Of a stretch of DNA of 64,000 bases, positions 10,301-17,976 are shown in pieces. Under the pieces are notes generated by a model, which was not told the origin of the DNA, ran no database searches, and worked only from the letters and a program-made list of their open reading frames with translations. The position numbers and the translations under genes were made by a program. The stretch's first letter is position 1; every line of letters begins with the position of its first letter. Source of the DNA: Paenibacillus sp. L3-i20 (GTDB lineage: Bacteria; Bacillota; Bacilli; Paenibacillales; Paenibacillaceae); contig NZ_BQME02000002.1 in the NCBI RefSeq assembly GCF_022180385.2, positions 62,001 to 126,000 on the forward strand, in the 5' to 3' direction.

Positions 10301-10610
10301 GGAGAATAACGATCATACGATGCTGGACAGCAGTGTACTTAGTCGAGGAACGGCAGAACAACTCTATCTAGCTATGAGATTGGCACTTGCTGTCCAATCC
10401 TCACAAGGTGAGAAGCTTCCATTGTTGCTTGATGATTTGTTCGTCAACTTCGATTCCGAAAGATTACAAGCGGCAGCAAGGTTAGTTGCGCAGCTAGCGG
10501 ATGAACGCCAGCTGCTGTTGTTTACTTGTCATGAGAAAGTACGAGACGAACTATTGGCGGCTCGCAGTGATGCGCTGCTTGTTGAGTTAAGTTCAACTGA
10601 GGCAATTTAA
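7362..10610 (+). CDS. yhaN: YhaN-like SMC/Rad50-type ATPase
   Basis: The 1082-residue ATPase has Walker A GPNEAGKST (30-38) at its N terminus. Long coiled-coil arms rich in Glu, Gln, Arg and Leu fill the middle. The C terminus carries the ABC signature LSRGTAEQ and Walker B LPLLLDDLFVNFD. Two hydrophobic segments around residues 490-540 interrupt the coiled coil; similar membrane-spanning hairpins are known in YhaN homologues and could tether the complex to the membrane. It follows yhaO by 61 bases with GGGAGG before the ATG, so the two are probably one operon. The expected role is ATP-driven control of the YhaO nuclease on DNA ends. Confidence 0.88.
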   Translation: MRLVEAHIDGYGRLNNRRLDLDAPVIVVFGPNEAGKSTLFGFVRTMLFGFAKRSNIAERQESLLGGRHGGRLLFRHSSGTTYVVNRHADDAGGKPKVRIIDGNSDSSYLEDADEKIMEQAKWESQFLGGMNMRLYRQVYAITLTELNEVSALAVGELGQHLYQAGWDGGKAIVAAEKEIMQELDSLFKPKGSNQRMSSEWKTLEKLDAELRRIADGIDRFNELNDELESTEEALAEISEQLPSLVEHLHLLRKAVGSRPNWLRKCELQVNREKLVYTDHLSPGAEQSWHELLRQRAEINEQLNEVVAERALLERQRSVLQFDSELVAKGAETAAILQDAERMRSLTLQLAELETELQGLDESIGGLVTSISPEWTERQLRELTITVADRDYVRERRDRGQAMRRAEERLDLELETIQAHERELLQQLNASEERLHKTKARLDASGKGRFKLIPESKMALTTAWDKLDEALRNWELERAGTSGTGHSVNRTNSSNSRMMWAGLCGAGTALVLGAASASGLLGGMSSVAAITAIVIGGVSIALIAGMNKFGNKWTKGNGRSSQRARISSRGNRTIGSISEQHLYEALLELIEESEEMYRSFIDIATANQNQAASFVVSIRSSMRMEVQERLEAIDEYVRMMDECSEHRSRLNRARTQLKERAEAATTAAHNSQLEAEEWASWLSERALPKHMSPAAALEAFELAESAMQRLRQYDRLSARQVAAQKELAAYRDHSVMLCASYSNSALQPSTDPTLALQLLQGEIRRHAAIAAERDEITSRLDQLIFVLEGLETKEASIEQSLIALIEQAKLVDEEQYGAALADRSLLVQIDLELTKLQIELTAGLTEERLEQLEALFAQFDEEQLSEAFEKTQREEAKLIQQQFDRLEQKGRLSQAKEQLLQEDERQRLLIEREMTAAGLDINMERYAVLTISKALIDRTKRIYEEERQPAVLKKASQYFRTLTGGRYIRVSVNVEESGIRVENNDHTMLDSSVLSRGTAEQLYLAMRLALAVQSSQGEKLPLLLDDLFVNFDSERLQAAARLVAQLADERQLLLFTCHEKVRDELLAARSDALLVELSSTEAI

Positions 10611-10623
10611 ACATCAGTTACGC

Positions 10624-11670
10624 CTATAATCGACGATAGGCTACACGCTTGCGAATCATGAGGATAAGCCAGCCTAAGCTGATTAGTCCGAACATTGGAT
10701 AAAGAGTGGAGAGAAGCGGACCAAAGCCGATTTGACTCGCCAGATAGCAAATGACTAATACGGCTAGCGTTAGCAGCTCTCTCGACCATTTTAGCCGCTC
10801 CTGCAACTGTAATGTCAAACCGTATATATCTGCGATAAGGGTCGTGAATATTTCTGCAAAAATAAGAAAAACGTAGATAAGCTGAACATATTGACCTAGC
10901 TGTCTAGCGATACCACCCATCGGAATGGCGAATTGTTGAATTCCCGGCATATGAACGGACAAGGCGATATGACCGGCGAGCAGCATGAACCCGATGCCAA
11001 GTCCTCCGACCCATGAGCCGATTATGATCGTTTTTTTGTCACGAATCTCAGCACCGAGAGGTACAAGTACAGCCTGTGACAGCGATAAGTTAAAGGCAGT
11101 GTAGAGGAATGGTGATGCCCAGGCAGCCCAAGGGGAATAATCCGTTGTTAAAGTTAGAAATTTATAGGTCCCAGGTGTTCGGAATGTATCAATCATAACT
11201 AATACGGTGAACAGGAGCATAACGGGAACGACCACTGCATTGACAGTTAAAATAGCGTTCATTCCTTTTCTGAGTAGGAAGAAGCTAGCAACCATCGTAA
11301 TAAGCAGTCCTGCTTGATAGGAGATATTCCAATTTTCATAAAAGATCGTTCCTGCACCAGCTAACATAACGGCTGTGACGCCTAAAAGAATGAGCAACAT
11401 GAAATGACTAATCAGCTTTCCATAACGTTCACCAAATAATGCTTTGTTCAAGTCTTCGTACGACTTGGCACGAATCTCGCTTGATATTAGCATCATCTTC
11501 GTGCCGAGCCAGATGAACAATACGGTGGATAACGCAATAGTAATTGTGCCCCAATAACCGAATCTCGTAAAAAACTGCAGAATCTCCTGTCCAGTGGCGA
11601 AGCCTGCGCCAACAATAGTTCCCATATAGGTTGATGCGATCTGCAGCACTTTGCCTGTGCGTTTCTGCAT
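10624..11670 (-). CDS. YkvI-family multi-pass membrane transporter
   Basis: The 348-residue protein has about ten membrane segments and opens with STYMGTIVGAGFATGQEI. This is the signature of the YkvI group, distant relatives of LeuT-fold amino acid transporters. The substrate is unknown. I start it at ATG 11670 because GGAGG lies 9 bases upstream; the frame remains open to 11694. It is convergent with yhaN, with only 13 bases between the stops, and is separated from the lipoprotein gene upstream by a strong hairpin. A small palindrome (GCCTAT/ATAGGC) at 10622-10641 overlaps its last codons but has no T-run. Confidence 0.8.
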   Translation of the reverse strand: MQKRTGKVLQIASTYMGTIVGAGFATGQEILQFFTRFGYWGTITIALSTVLFIWLGTKMMLISSEIRAKSYEDLNKALFGERYGKLISHFMLLILLGVTAVMLAGAGTIFYENWNISYQAGLLITMVASFFLLRKGMNAILTVNAVVVPVMLLFTVLVMIDTFRTPGTYKFLTLTTDYSPWAAWASPFLYTAFNLSLSQAVLVPLGAEIRDKKTIIIGSWVGGLGIGFMLLAGHIALSVHMPGIQQFAIPMGGIARQLGQYVQLIYVFLIFAEIFTTLIADIYGLTLQLQERLKWSRELLTLAVLVICYLASQIGFGPLLSTLYPMFGLISLGWLILMIRKRVAYRRL

Positions 11671-11776
11671 GTGTATCGTCCTCCGATCCAACATTCTTCT
11701 CTATAAAGAAGGTATGTCCAATTGAGGACAGGCATGACATAAATGTTAAAAAGGTTGTGCGAAGCGGGGAAATAAA

Positions 11777-11806
11777 GAAGAGGGCGGAATTGATTCCGCC
11801 CTCTTC
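11777..11806 (-). terminator. Perfect hairpin terminator
   Basis: GAAGAGGGCGGAAT (11777-11790) and ATTCCGCCCTCTTC (11793-11806) form a perfect GC-rich stem with a tiny loop. On the minus strand it is followed by TTTATT, so it most likely ends the lipoprotein gene at 11840. It could also act weakly in the other direction. Confidence 0.8.
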
Positions 11807-11839
11807 TTGTATAGTAAACAACTCTTTAATTGGTAGTGG

Positions 11840-12547
11840 TTAGCCATGAGTATGAGCCAAAAGTTTAATGGATACAATTTCATCCTCATCCGGATCGACA
11901 TCTAGCTTAAGTGTAGCTCCTGTTGCTTTGTACAGAAGTAAAAAATCCGACTGTGTGTCTGGTTTGCCAAGCTCTTTGACAACTTTTTCGGTATGATCGC
12001 CGATCTTAAGTCCGCTAACACCTGAAGTAATATGCTCGCCATATACTTCTACAAATTGGACAGTACCATCAGTGTTAATACCAACTGCAAAGCCATCATA
12101 TTCTAGTACGTTAATCGTTTCAGTTTTATTCTCTAGTAGGTAGCTATCGATTTCTGCTCCGTAATGATCAAGTATCTTTGAATCGCTATCCCCGATTGCT
12201 ATTCCATTTAGCTTCGGGCTAACTAAGCTCCATCCATCGCTTTTTTTTCCTTCTTTATTTGGTTTAGTTCCTTGTTTGGTTTGCAAGTTTGAAGTTTCTG
12301 TCGTTGACTCATGATCGGGAATGGATGATTGTTTGGATGCTAAATTATTGTTGCTTGCAGCATTATTATTTATGTAAGATCCTTGCGGACCTTCCGCAGA
12401 AACATTCTGATCAGTATGTAATGCTTTGTCAAATGATTGCGGATCCGGATCATCAGAGCTTTGACATCCAGCTAATATTAAGGAAATTGAGGATACTGCT
12501 ATCCATAGAATAGTCCTATTGGTTCGTCGTTTAGTGGAATAATTCAT
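11840..12547 (-). CDS. Lipoprotein with a YjgB-like (DUF4309-type) C-terminal region
   Basis: The 235-residue protein has a signal peptide ending in lipobox LAGC, so it is lipid-anchored at the outer face of the membrane. A low-complexity Asn/Ser/Lys-rich linker covers about residues 30-100. The C-terminal half has two related segments starting GIAIGDSDSKILDHYG and GLKIGDHTEKVVKELGKPD. This pattern resembles DUF4309/YjgB proteins, whose function is unknown. AGGAG precedes the ATG at 12547. The lipoprotein call is firm; the domain call rests on pattern resemblance. Confidence 0.7.
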   Translation of the reverse strand: MNYSTKRRTNRTILWIAVSSISLILAGCQSSDDPDPQSFDKALHTDQNVSAEGPQGSYINNNAASNNNLASKQSSIPDHESTTETSNLQTKQGTKPNKEGKKSDGWSLVSPKLNGIAIGDSDSKILDHYGAEIDSYLLENKTETINVLEYDGFAVGINTDGTVQFVEVYGEHITSGVSGLKIGDHTEKVVKELGKPDTQSDFLLLYKATGATLKLDVDPDEDEIVSIKLLAHTHG

Positions 12548-12750
12548 ATGTACTCCTCCGATCTTCTATCTAATATATAAAACGCCATCGTACAGGTTAA
12601 AGTTGCTTTTATTGTTAAAGAATTTTTTATCATGTCTACGAAAATGTGTTGATTACAACAAATGAGCCCAATTACGGCATATTAGGTTGCGCACTTCACC
12701 TGACCTATGGTACTTTATCGAAAAGGGATTTTTGGCGGAGGTCGTGTAAG

Positions 12751-13320
12751 ATGGAAAAGTTAAAGCAACGTATACTAGAAGAGTCATCAATCTTATCAAG
12801 TGATGTGCTTCGAATGGATGCTATCATTAATCATCAGGTAGATCCGGCACTGACGATGGAGATGGGGCAAGAATTCGCTAAAAGATTCGCAGAACAACCT
12901 ATAACAAAAGTAATTACCGTTGAATCATCCGGAATTCCGGCAGCATTTGCAACCGCCCTAGTTCTTGATGTACCGCTTGTATTTGCCCGCAGGAAAAAAA
13001 CATTAATCGCTGATCCTGATGTTTATTGTGAGAGAGTACCTTCTTTTACAAAAGGGATCGTAACAGATATTATGGTGTCTAAACAATTTCTTACTAGTGA
13101 TGATCACGTATTGTTTATTGATGATATTATAGCGAATGGTGATGCGGCACGTGGACTTTTAAAAATTATTGAGCGCTCAGGTGCATCGTTAGCAGGTATT
13201 GGCATTGTGGTAGAGAAATCATTCCAAGCAGGTGCTAGAACGCTTAGAGAACAAAATATTCGAGTGGAATCATTGGTACGAATTGCATCTCTTGATAATG
13301 GCGAGATTAGATTTGAGTAA
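12751..13320 (+). CDS. xpt: Xanthine phosphoribosyltransferase
   Basis: The 189-residue enzyme converts xanthine and PRPP to XMP in purine salvage. It matches Bacillus Xpt across its length: MEKLKQRILEESSILS at the start, TVESSGIPAAF in the substrate region, and VLFIDDIIANGDAA, the PRPP-binding loop. The start at 12751 is chosen because GCGGAGG lies about 8 bases upstream and this is where homology begins; the frame extends upstream to 12646 without a ribosome site. I searched the 200 bases upstream for the purine riboswitch that often precedes xpt and did not find its conserved core. The gene stands alone; in many Bacilli it is followed by pbuX. Confidence 0.93.
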   Translation: MEKLKQRILEESSILSSDVLRMDAIINHQVDPALTMEMGQEFAKRFAEQPITKVITVESSGIPAAFATALVLDVPLVFARRKKTLIADPDVYCERVPSFTKGIVTDIMVSKQFLTSDDHVLFIDDIIANGDAARGLLKIIERSGASLAGIGIVVEKSFQAGARTLREQNIRVESLVRIASLDNGEIRFE

Positions 13321-13342
13321 CATCTACCAATACGAATACCCT

Positions 13343-13370
13343 TTTACACAGCAGCTATTTCCTTTATAAT
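13343..13370 (+). promoter_or_regulatory. Sigma-A promoter
   Basis: TTTACA (13343-13348), a 16-bp spacer and a perfect TATAAT (13365-13370) lie about 30 bases upstream of the small gene at 13400. Confidence 0.7.
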
Positions 13371-13399
13371 GGTAAGTAAGTGATCGAGGGGAGGCACCA

Positions 13400-13723
13400 A
13401 TGATGGGAAACATGTCTGCAGAATATTTAAATGGGAAGCTAACCGATGCCAAAACTCATTTTGAGAGAGCATTGGATTGCAAACATACGGAGTTTGATGA
13501 TTTATATCCTTATATGATTGAGCATCCACAGTTTTTCTGGTACAAACGTTACGTCGCTTGGTCCGAACTGCTTACAATTGTAAAGTTATGCGAAGAGCTT
13601 TCTGTAGAATGGCATGATCAATTCACTGAGAAACAAGGGGAGTACATTAGTAAACGAGTCATGTCCTCACGTGTGCTGGATGAATGGTATGAAACAAACG
13701 ATTCCCGTGAACATGTAGGCTAA
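13400..13723 (+). CDS. Hypothetical protein, 107 aa
   Basis: This is a small acidic, soluble protein rich in aromatic residues and with no signal peptide or membrane segment. I do not recognise its family. It is a real gene by several signs: a near-consensus promoter at 13343-13370, GGGGAGG five bases before the ATG, and a strong terminator 35 bases after the stop. It is monocistronic. Confidence 0.7.
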   Translation: MMGNMSAEYLNGKLTDAKTHFERALDCKHTEFDDLYPYMIEHPQFFWYKRYVAWSELLTIVKLCEELSVEWHDQFTEKQGEYISKRVMSSRVLDEWYETNDSREHVG

Positions 13724-13757
13724 TCGCATAAACATAAGATAAAGGCATAATTAGAAG

Positions 13758-13798
13758 AAACCTCAATGATAAGTGAATGTTATCATTGAGGTTTTTTT
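13758..13798 (+). terminator. Rho-independent terminator
   Basis: AAACCTCAATGATAA (13758-13772) pairs perfectly with TTATCATTGAGGTTT (13780-13794) across a 7-base loop and is followed by T's. Confidence 0.9.
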
Positions 13799-13862
13799 AG
13801 TATAATGGTAACTGGAAGCTTCTTCTTGAAGGAAGCATGAAGAAGGGGGGACAGGCTAGAGT

Positions 13863-14081
13863 ATGGTGACAGAAGAGCAATTGGATGGGTTTCGTCAATC
13901 AGGTCAGACAGTTCGGGTCATTCGAGATGAGATGGAAGTAAACGATGTGCTCGGTATTGTCGTTGCATGGGATGAGTCAATCGTCGTCATTCGCAAGCCA
14001 AGCCGACGCGTGCTCAAGCTCAGTCGAACTTACAGCTATATGCCTGCCTCGGAGGATAGAATTCCTCCTTCGATAGATTAG
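13863..14081 (+). CDS. Hypothetical protein, 72 aa
   Basis: This small protein has alternating beta-type hydrophobic residues (VLGIVVAWDESIVVIRKP) and a basic stretch, with no recognised domain. The ATG follows a purine-rich AAGAAGGGGGGA about 10 bases upstream. It lies 56 bases before the zinc-ribbon gene on the same strand and may be co-transcribed with it. Function is unknown. Confidence 0.6.
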   Translation: MVTEEQLDGFRQSGQTVRVIRDEMEVNDVLGIVVAWDESIVVIRKPSRRVLKLSRTYSYMPASEDRIPPSID

Positions 14082-14137
14082 GCAGACTAATGATGTATGA
14101 ACAAAATAGGATTGTAATTATGAATAGGAGTGATAAA

Positions 14138-14665
14138 ATGAAATGTCCAATTTGTAATGATGTGCGCATGAGAGAAGTAGAAAAAGATGAAGTACTAATC
14201 GATGTATGTCCAGAATGCAAAGGTGTTTGGCTTGATCGCGGCGAACTTGAGAAGCTAATGCAAGGTATCCGCGAAGTTCGTCAGGACTATGAGCGGATGG
14301 AGCAGCAGATGCATAAAGATGCACCTCCGTTCGATAATACGATTCCACAGCAGCCAGGTCAAGGGTTTGGTCAACAACCATCAACACCTGGATATGGTCA
14401 ACCGGGATACGGTAGTGCACCTACTGGTCAATCGTATGCTAATCCACAATCGGGATCATTTGGAGCACCTCCGGCAAGCGGACAAGGTTATAACCAGCCT
14501 CCTGCGGGATACGGTCAAGGTCAACCTTCTAATCCGGGTTATCCTCCTGGCTACAATCAAGGTCAAGGTCAAGGCTATGGTCATAGTCAATATGGATATG
14601 ATAAGTATGGTCGTCCAAAAAAGAAAAAGACGATGCTGGATGTTTTTGGAGACTTATTTGAATAA
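14138..14665 (+). CDS. TFIIB-type zinc ribbon protein with Gly/Gln/Pro/Tyr-rich tail
   Basis: The 175-residue protein begins with a zinc ribbon, MKCPICNDVRM followed by CPECKGVWLDRGEL, the zf-TFIIB signature with CxxC-CxxC zinc ligands. From about residue 65 to 160 it is almost entirely Gly, Gln, Pro, Tyr, Ser and Asn with repeated GYGQ and GQGQ units. It ends in a basic KKKK patch and LDVFGDLFE. The ATG at 14138 is chosen because AGGAG lies 7 bases upstream and the ribbon starts at once; the frame is open to 14090. The tail is disordered and resembles sequences that form condensates or contact nucleic acids. The role is unknown. Confidence 0.8.
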   Translation: MKCPICNDVRMREVEKDEVLIDVCPECKGVWLDRGELEKLMQGIREVRQDYERMEQQMHKDAPPFDNTIPQQPGQGFGQQPSTPGYGQPGYGSAPTGQSYANPQSGSFGAPPASGQGYNQPPAGYGQGQPSNPGYPPGYNQGQGQGYGHSQYGYDKYGRPKKKKTMLDVFGDLFE

Positions 14666-14790
14666 TAAACAGTTCTAAATGAAAATGCTCTTTCTCGCAA
14701 ACAGACGTGCGTAGAGGACCATTTTGACAAGTGGATACATCTAAAAAAAGATTGAAATACTAATGTTATTCGATCCATGGAGGTTATTAA

Positions 14791-15213
14791 ATGTCTATAG
14801 TTGCTTATTTAGTATTCAATGGTAATTGCCGCGAAGCGGTAGAGCATTATGCGGATGCGTTTGGTGTTGAGGTTCCACAGATGGCTACCTTTGGCGACTC
14901 ACCACAAAATCCAGACTACGCTTTGCCAGAGGAAGCTAAAGGATTAATTATGAATACAAGATTGAATGCTTTTGATGATTATATTATGTTCTCCGATACG
15001 TTCCCAGGTTCGCCTTATACAGTCGGAAACCATGTATCGATAGCAATTGTTACGGAAGATCAGGAAAAGATGCAATCGGTATTTGATAAGTTGAAGGTAG
15101 ATGGCAATGTGGAGCTTGAGTTGCAGGAAACGTTCTGGACTAAGTGTTATGGATCACTGGTTGATAAATTCGGTGTCCATTGGCAATTTAATTTAGGCGA
15201 GCAGAAGGAGTAA
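14791..15213 (+). CDS. VOC-superfamily protein, PhnB-like
   Basis: The 140-residue protein begins MSIVAYLVFNGNCREAVEHY, the start of PhnB-type members of the glyoxalase/bleomycin-resistance (VOC) superfamily. It has the two-module beta-alpha-beta-beta-beta layout. PhnB-like proteins of Bacilli have no settled substrate. TGGAGG lies before the ATG. It is monocistronic, with a terminator 26 bases after the stop that separates it from the metallophore operon. Confidence 0.85.
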   Translation: MSIVAYLVFNGNCREAVEHYADAFGVEVPQMATFGDSPQNPDYALPEEAKGLIMNTRLNAFDDYIMFSDTFPGSPYTVGNHVSIAIVTEDQEKMQSVFDKLKVDGNVELELQETFWTKCYGSLVDKFGVHWQFNLGEQKE

Positions 15214-15238
15214 TTGCTCGAATACATAGTTTGATCAA

Positions 15239-15271
15239 GTGTCTCACTCTTTCTAGAGTGAGACTTTTTTT
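15239..15271 (+). terminator. Rho-independent terminator
   Basis: GTCTCACTCT (15241-15250) pairs with AGAGTGAGAC (15255-15264) across TTCT and is followed by seven T's. It insulates the PhnB-like gene from the cnt promoter. Confidence 0.92.
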
Positions 15272-15314
15272 GTGCAGATTTAGGTGGAAAAGGAAAAATA
15301 TTTTTAAATGGGCA

Positions 15315-15360
15315 TTGTAATCGTAATCATTACGCTTTATAATCGTATCTATTACGATTA
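15315..15360 (+). promoter_or_regulatory. cnt promoter overlapped by two Zur boxes
   Basis: Two adjacent 19-bp sites match the Bacillus Zur box AATCGTAATnATTACGATT: AATCGTAATCATTACGCTT at 15319-15337 and AATCGTATCTATTACGATT at 15341-15359. A sigma-A-type promoter, TTGTAA (15315-15320), 17 bp, TATAAT (15338-15343), lies exactly under them. The first box fills the spacer and the second covers the -10 flank and start site. Zinc-loaded Zur should shut the operon off, so it should be induced by zinc limitation. Confidence 0.88.
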
Positions 15361-15429
15361 GCGTCTTTGAAACTAGCAATACCGCAAAAGGTAAGCTTAT
15401 TTTGAAGTACGTAACCGAGGAGGATACCA

Positions 15430-17028
15430 ATGAAGAGGTTTGATTGGAGGAACAGTAGAAAAAGAGGGGCGCTGTTCGTCACATGTACTATCGCTTTAGG
15501 AATGTTGTTAGTTGCATGCAGCACAGGTGATAAAGAAGTCGTATCGATGAAGGTCAATCGTGAAGTTGAGAGGGCTAACGAAGGAAGCAAAAAGGTAACG
15601 ATTATTCGCAATCTAAAATCGGATTCACTTGATCCATTGCAGAGCTGGGAACCGCTCAGAGCGGGAATCACGGAAACATTGGTACGCTTAGACGCGAATA
15701 TGAAACTAGTGCCATGGCTTGCTTCTGAATGGAGAAACGTGGACGAATTGACTTGGGTATTCACAATTCGAGACAATATCACGTTTCACAATGGCACTCA
15801 GCTAGACGCAAATGGAGTAAAGGCATCATTGGAAGAAGCGATACGGACGAATAAATCGATTGCTCTATCTTTGAAGATTGCTTCATTATCAGCAGAAGGA
15901 CAGAAGTTAACGATCAAGACAGCGGAACCCTATCCTGCTCTACCTTCTGAGCTAGTCAATCCGTATATGTCCATTATTGATGCGGGAGAAAAGGCAAGAA
16001 TGGGAGCAGATGCATTTAATACAGCACCGATTGGAACAGGTCCATTTACTGTAAAAGCATTCAAGCCAAACATCGAAATTACTTTAGAGCGATACGATCA
16101 CTATTGGGATGGTCTCGCGAAGGTAAATGAGGTTTCGTACAAATTTAATGAAGACAGCAACATGAGGTCGCTTGCACTCCAATCCAAAGAGGCAGATATT
16201 GTGTACCAACTGCCAGCTGAAAATATTGCAACGATAGAAAAAGATTCTTCATTACGTGTTAAGTCAATATCAGGTCTTCGTGTATATTTGCTCATGTTCA
16301 ATCAACAAACAAAAGAGATGAGTGACCTTAGGGTGCGTAAGGCAATAGATAGGTTGATTGATCGCGAGGGGATTGTAAACGGTATTATGATCGGAAATGG
16401 AACGAAGGCAAATGGCCCTTTCCACGCAAGCTTACCTTTTGGCAGCCAAGTAGAACCTCAATCATTGCGGGTAGAAGAAGCAAAGTCATTGCTGCAAGAA
16501 GCGGGTTACATACAAGGAAAAGATGATTTATTGTACAAGGATGGTAAGCCTCTGACACTTGATGTCGTAACCTATAAAGGGCGTCCAGAGCTTCCGCTAA
16601 TTGCACAATTATTGCAGTCTGATGCGGCTAAAGTTGGAATTACTATTCGAATTCAGGTTTCAGAAGATATCGATGCCCACTTGCGAGACAATAAAGAATG
16701 GGAAGTTGCTACATATGCGATTTTGTCATCACCGCGCGGTGATGGAGGGTATTTTTTGAATGCAGCCTTGACGCCCGGGGGCTCCATTAATCCAGCAAAT
16801 ATTGAGGTGAAAGGATTAAACGAGGTGTTATCCAAGCTTAATCGGACGAGCGATATAGAGGATCGCATTTCTCTTACGAAGCAAGCAACTGAAATCATTC
16901 AAGAACAATTGCCTCATGCTTATGCGGTATATCCGAATCTCATTGTAGGTGTCAACGATCGTATTATCTCGTGGGAACCAGGCGCTGAAGAATATTATAT
17001 TGTGACAAATAAGCTGGATGTGAGATAG
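15430..17028 (+). CDS. cntA: Opine-metallophore ABC transporter binding lipoprotein (CntA-like)
   Basis: The 532-residue protein is a nickel/peptide-type (SBP_bac_5) binding lipoprotein with lipobox LVAC. Family features include SLDPLQSWEPLRAGITETLVR, WRNVDELTWVFTIRDN and VRKAIDRLIDREGIVNG. These resemble NikA and S. aureus CntA, which captures metal-loaded staphylopine. The specific role is assigned from context: Zur boxes in front, transporter genes next, and metallophore synthesis genes at the end of the operon. Paired with CntBCDF it should import the metal-metallophore complex. The ATG follows GAGGAG. Without those neighbours it could be read as a nickel- or peptide-binding protein. Confidence 0.85.
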   Translation: MKRFDWRNSRKRGALFVTCTIALGMLLVACSTGDKEVVSMKVNREVERANEGSKKVTIIRNLKSDSLDPLQSWEPLRAGITETLVRLDANMKLVPWLASEWRNVDELTWVFTIRDNITFHNGTQLDANGVKASLEEAIRTNKSIALSLKIASLSAEGQKLTIKTAEPYPALPSELVNPYMSIIDAGEKARMGADAFNTAPIGTGPFTVKAFKPNIEITLERYDHYWDGLAKVNEVSYKFNEDSNMRSLALQSKEADIVYQLPAENIATIEKDSSLRVKSISGLRVYLLMFNQQTKEMSDLRVRKAIDRLIDREGIVNGIMIGNGTKANGPFHASLPFGSQVEPQSLRVEEAKSLLQEAGYIQGKDDLLYKDGKPLTLDVVTYKGRPELPLIAQLLQSDAAKVGITIRIQVSEDIDAHLRDNKEWEVATYAILSSPRGDGGYFLNAALTPGGSINPANIEVKGLNEVLSKLNRTSDIEDRISLTKQATEIIQEQLPHAYAVYPNLIVGVNDRIISWEPGAEEYYIVTNKLDVR

Positions 17029-17031
17029 GCT

Positions 17032-17976
17032 ATGCTCCCGTTTATAGGTAGAAGATGTATAGCGATGGTTATTGTTTTATTTCTATTATCGGGAATGACC
17101 TTTGTACTGATGAAAGTTGCTCCTGGTGATCCTGTATTAACGATTCTGAACATCGATGAGGTTGCAGTCACACAAGCTGATGAAGAAGCAATGAGAGAGA
17201 AATTAGGGTTTAACAAACCAATCTATGAACAATATTTCAGTTGGTTGACTCGATTATTCAAGCTGGATTTGGGCTATTCGTATGGAAATAGTCAGCACGT
17301 AACAAAGATGTTGATGGAGAGGATGCCGTTGACACTTCAACTTATGGTAGGTGGTATGATCGTAATGATTACGATATCTGCTCCGCTTGGTATTATTGCA
17401 TCCCGTTATCCGAAGCGTTGGCCAGATCGATTTAGTCAATTATTTGCGCTGCTCGGAGCTTCAATCCCTAACTTTTTATTAGGATTACTGCTCGTTTATT
17501 TCTTAGCATACAAGCTGAATTTGTTGCCGACGATGGGAACAGACTCTATCATTCATTTCATTCTTCCTTCCATTACACTTGGGTTCTCGATGTCCGCCAT
17601 ATATTCCAGACTGCTACGGAACGGACTTCTTGACAGCATGTCACAAGAGTATGTGCGATCTGCCAGGGCAAGAGGGCTGTCAGAGATGCGTATTTTAATG
17701 ATACATGCTTTACGTCCTGCTCTGTTGCCTTTGATTACTGTACTCGGAATGAGTTTGGGTAGCCTCATAGCTGGTACTGTCGTCGTTGAGATTATGTTTG
17801 CTATGCCGGGGCTAGGAAGTCTAGCAATCGATGCTGTGCTCCAACGTGATTATCCGCTCATTCAAGGATATGTGCTATTAATTGGTCTCTTCATTGTAGT
17901 TATTCAATTAATTGTTGATTTCCTCTATGGTATGTTGGACCCTCGCATTCGTTATGGAAAGGGGGAGCTTTTATAA
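17032..17976 (+). CDS. cntB: Metallophore ABC transporter permease (CntB-like)
   Basis: The 314-residue inner-membrane permease belongs to the NikB/DppB type. It has an N-terminal membrane helix and the APGDPV segment typical of this family. The ATPase-contact loop is EYVRSARARGLSEMRILMIHALRPALLPL. It begins 3 bases after cntA and overlaps cntC by one base (TAATG), so translation is coupled. It should form half of the membrane channel for the metal-metallophore complex. Confidence 0.87.
   Translation: MLPFIGRRCIAMVIVLFLLSGMTFVLMKVAPGDPVLTILNIDEVAVTQADEEAMREKLGFNKPIYEQYFSWLTRLFKLDLGYSYGNSQHVTKMLMERMPLTLQLMVGGMIVMITISAPLGIIASRYPKRWPDRFSQLFALLGASIPNFLLGLLLVYFLAYKLNLLPTMGTDSIIHFILPSITLGFSMSAIYSRLLRNGLLDSMSQEYVRSARARGLSEMRILMIHALRPALLPLITVLGMSLGSLIAGTVVVEIMFAMPGLGSLAIDAVLQRDYPLIQGYVLLIGLFIVVIQLIVDFLYGMLDPRIRYGKGELL

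Noticed and set aside
10622..10641. Palindrome between yhaN and the YkvI-like gene as a terminator
   Set aside because: Stem of only six pairs, no T-run and it lies in coding sequence.
12548..12750. Purine riboswitch before xpt
   Set aside because: xpt often has one, but the conserved core bases and paired loops are not found; only a weak AGGT/ACCT pairing is present.
14289..14678. 129-codon frame overlapping the zinc-ribbon gene
   Set aside because: It arises from the repetitive Gly/Gln codons in another frame and lacks a start site.
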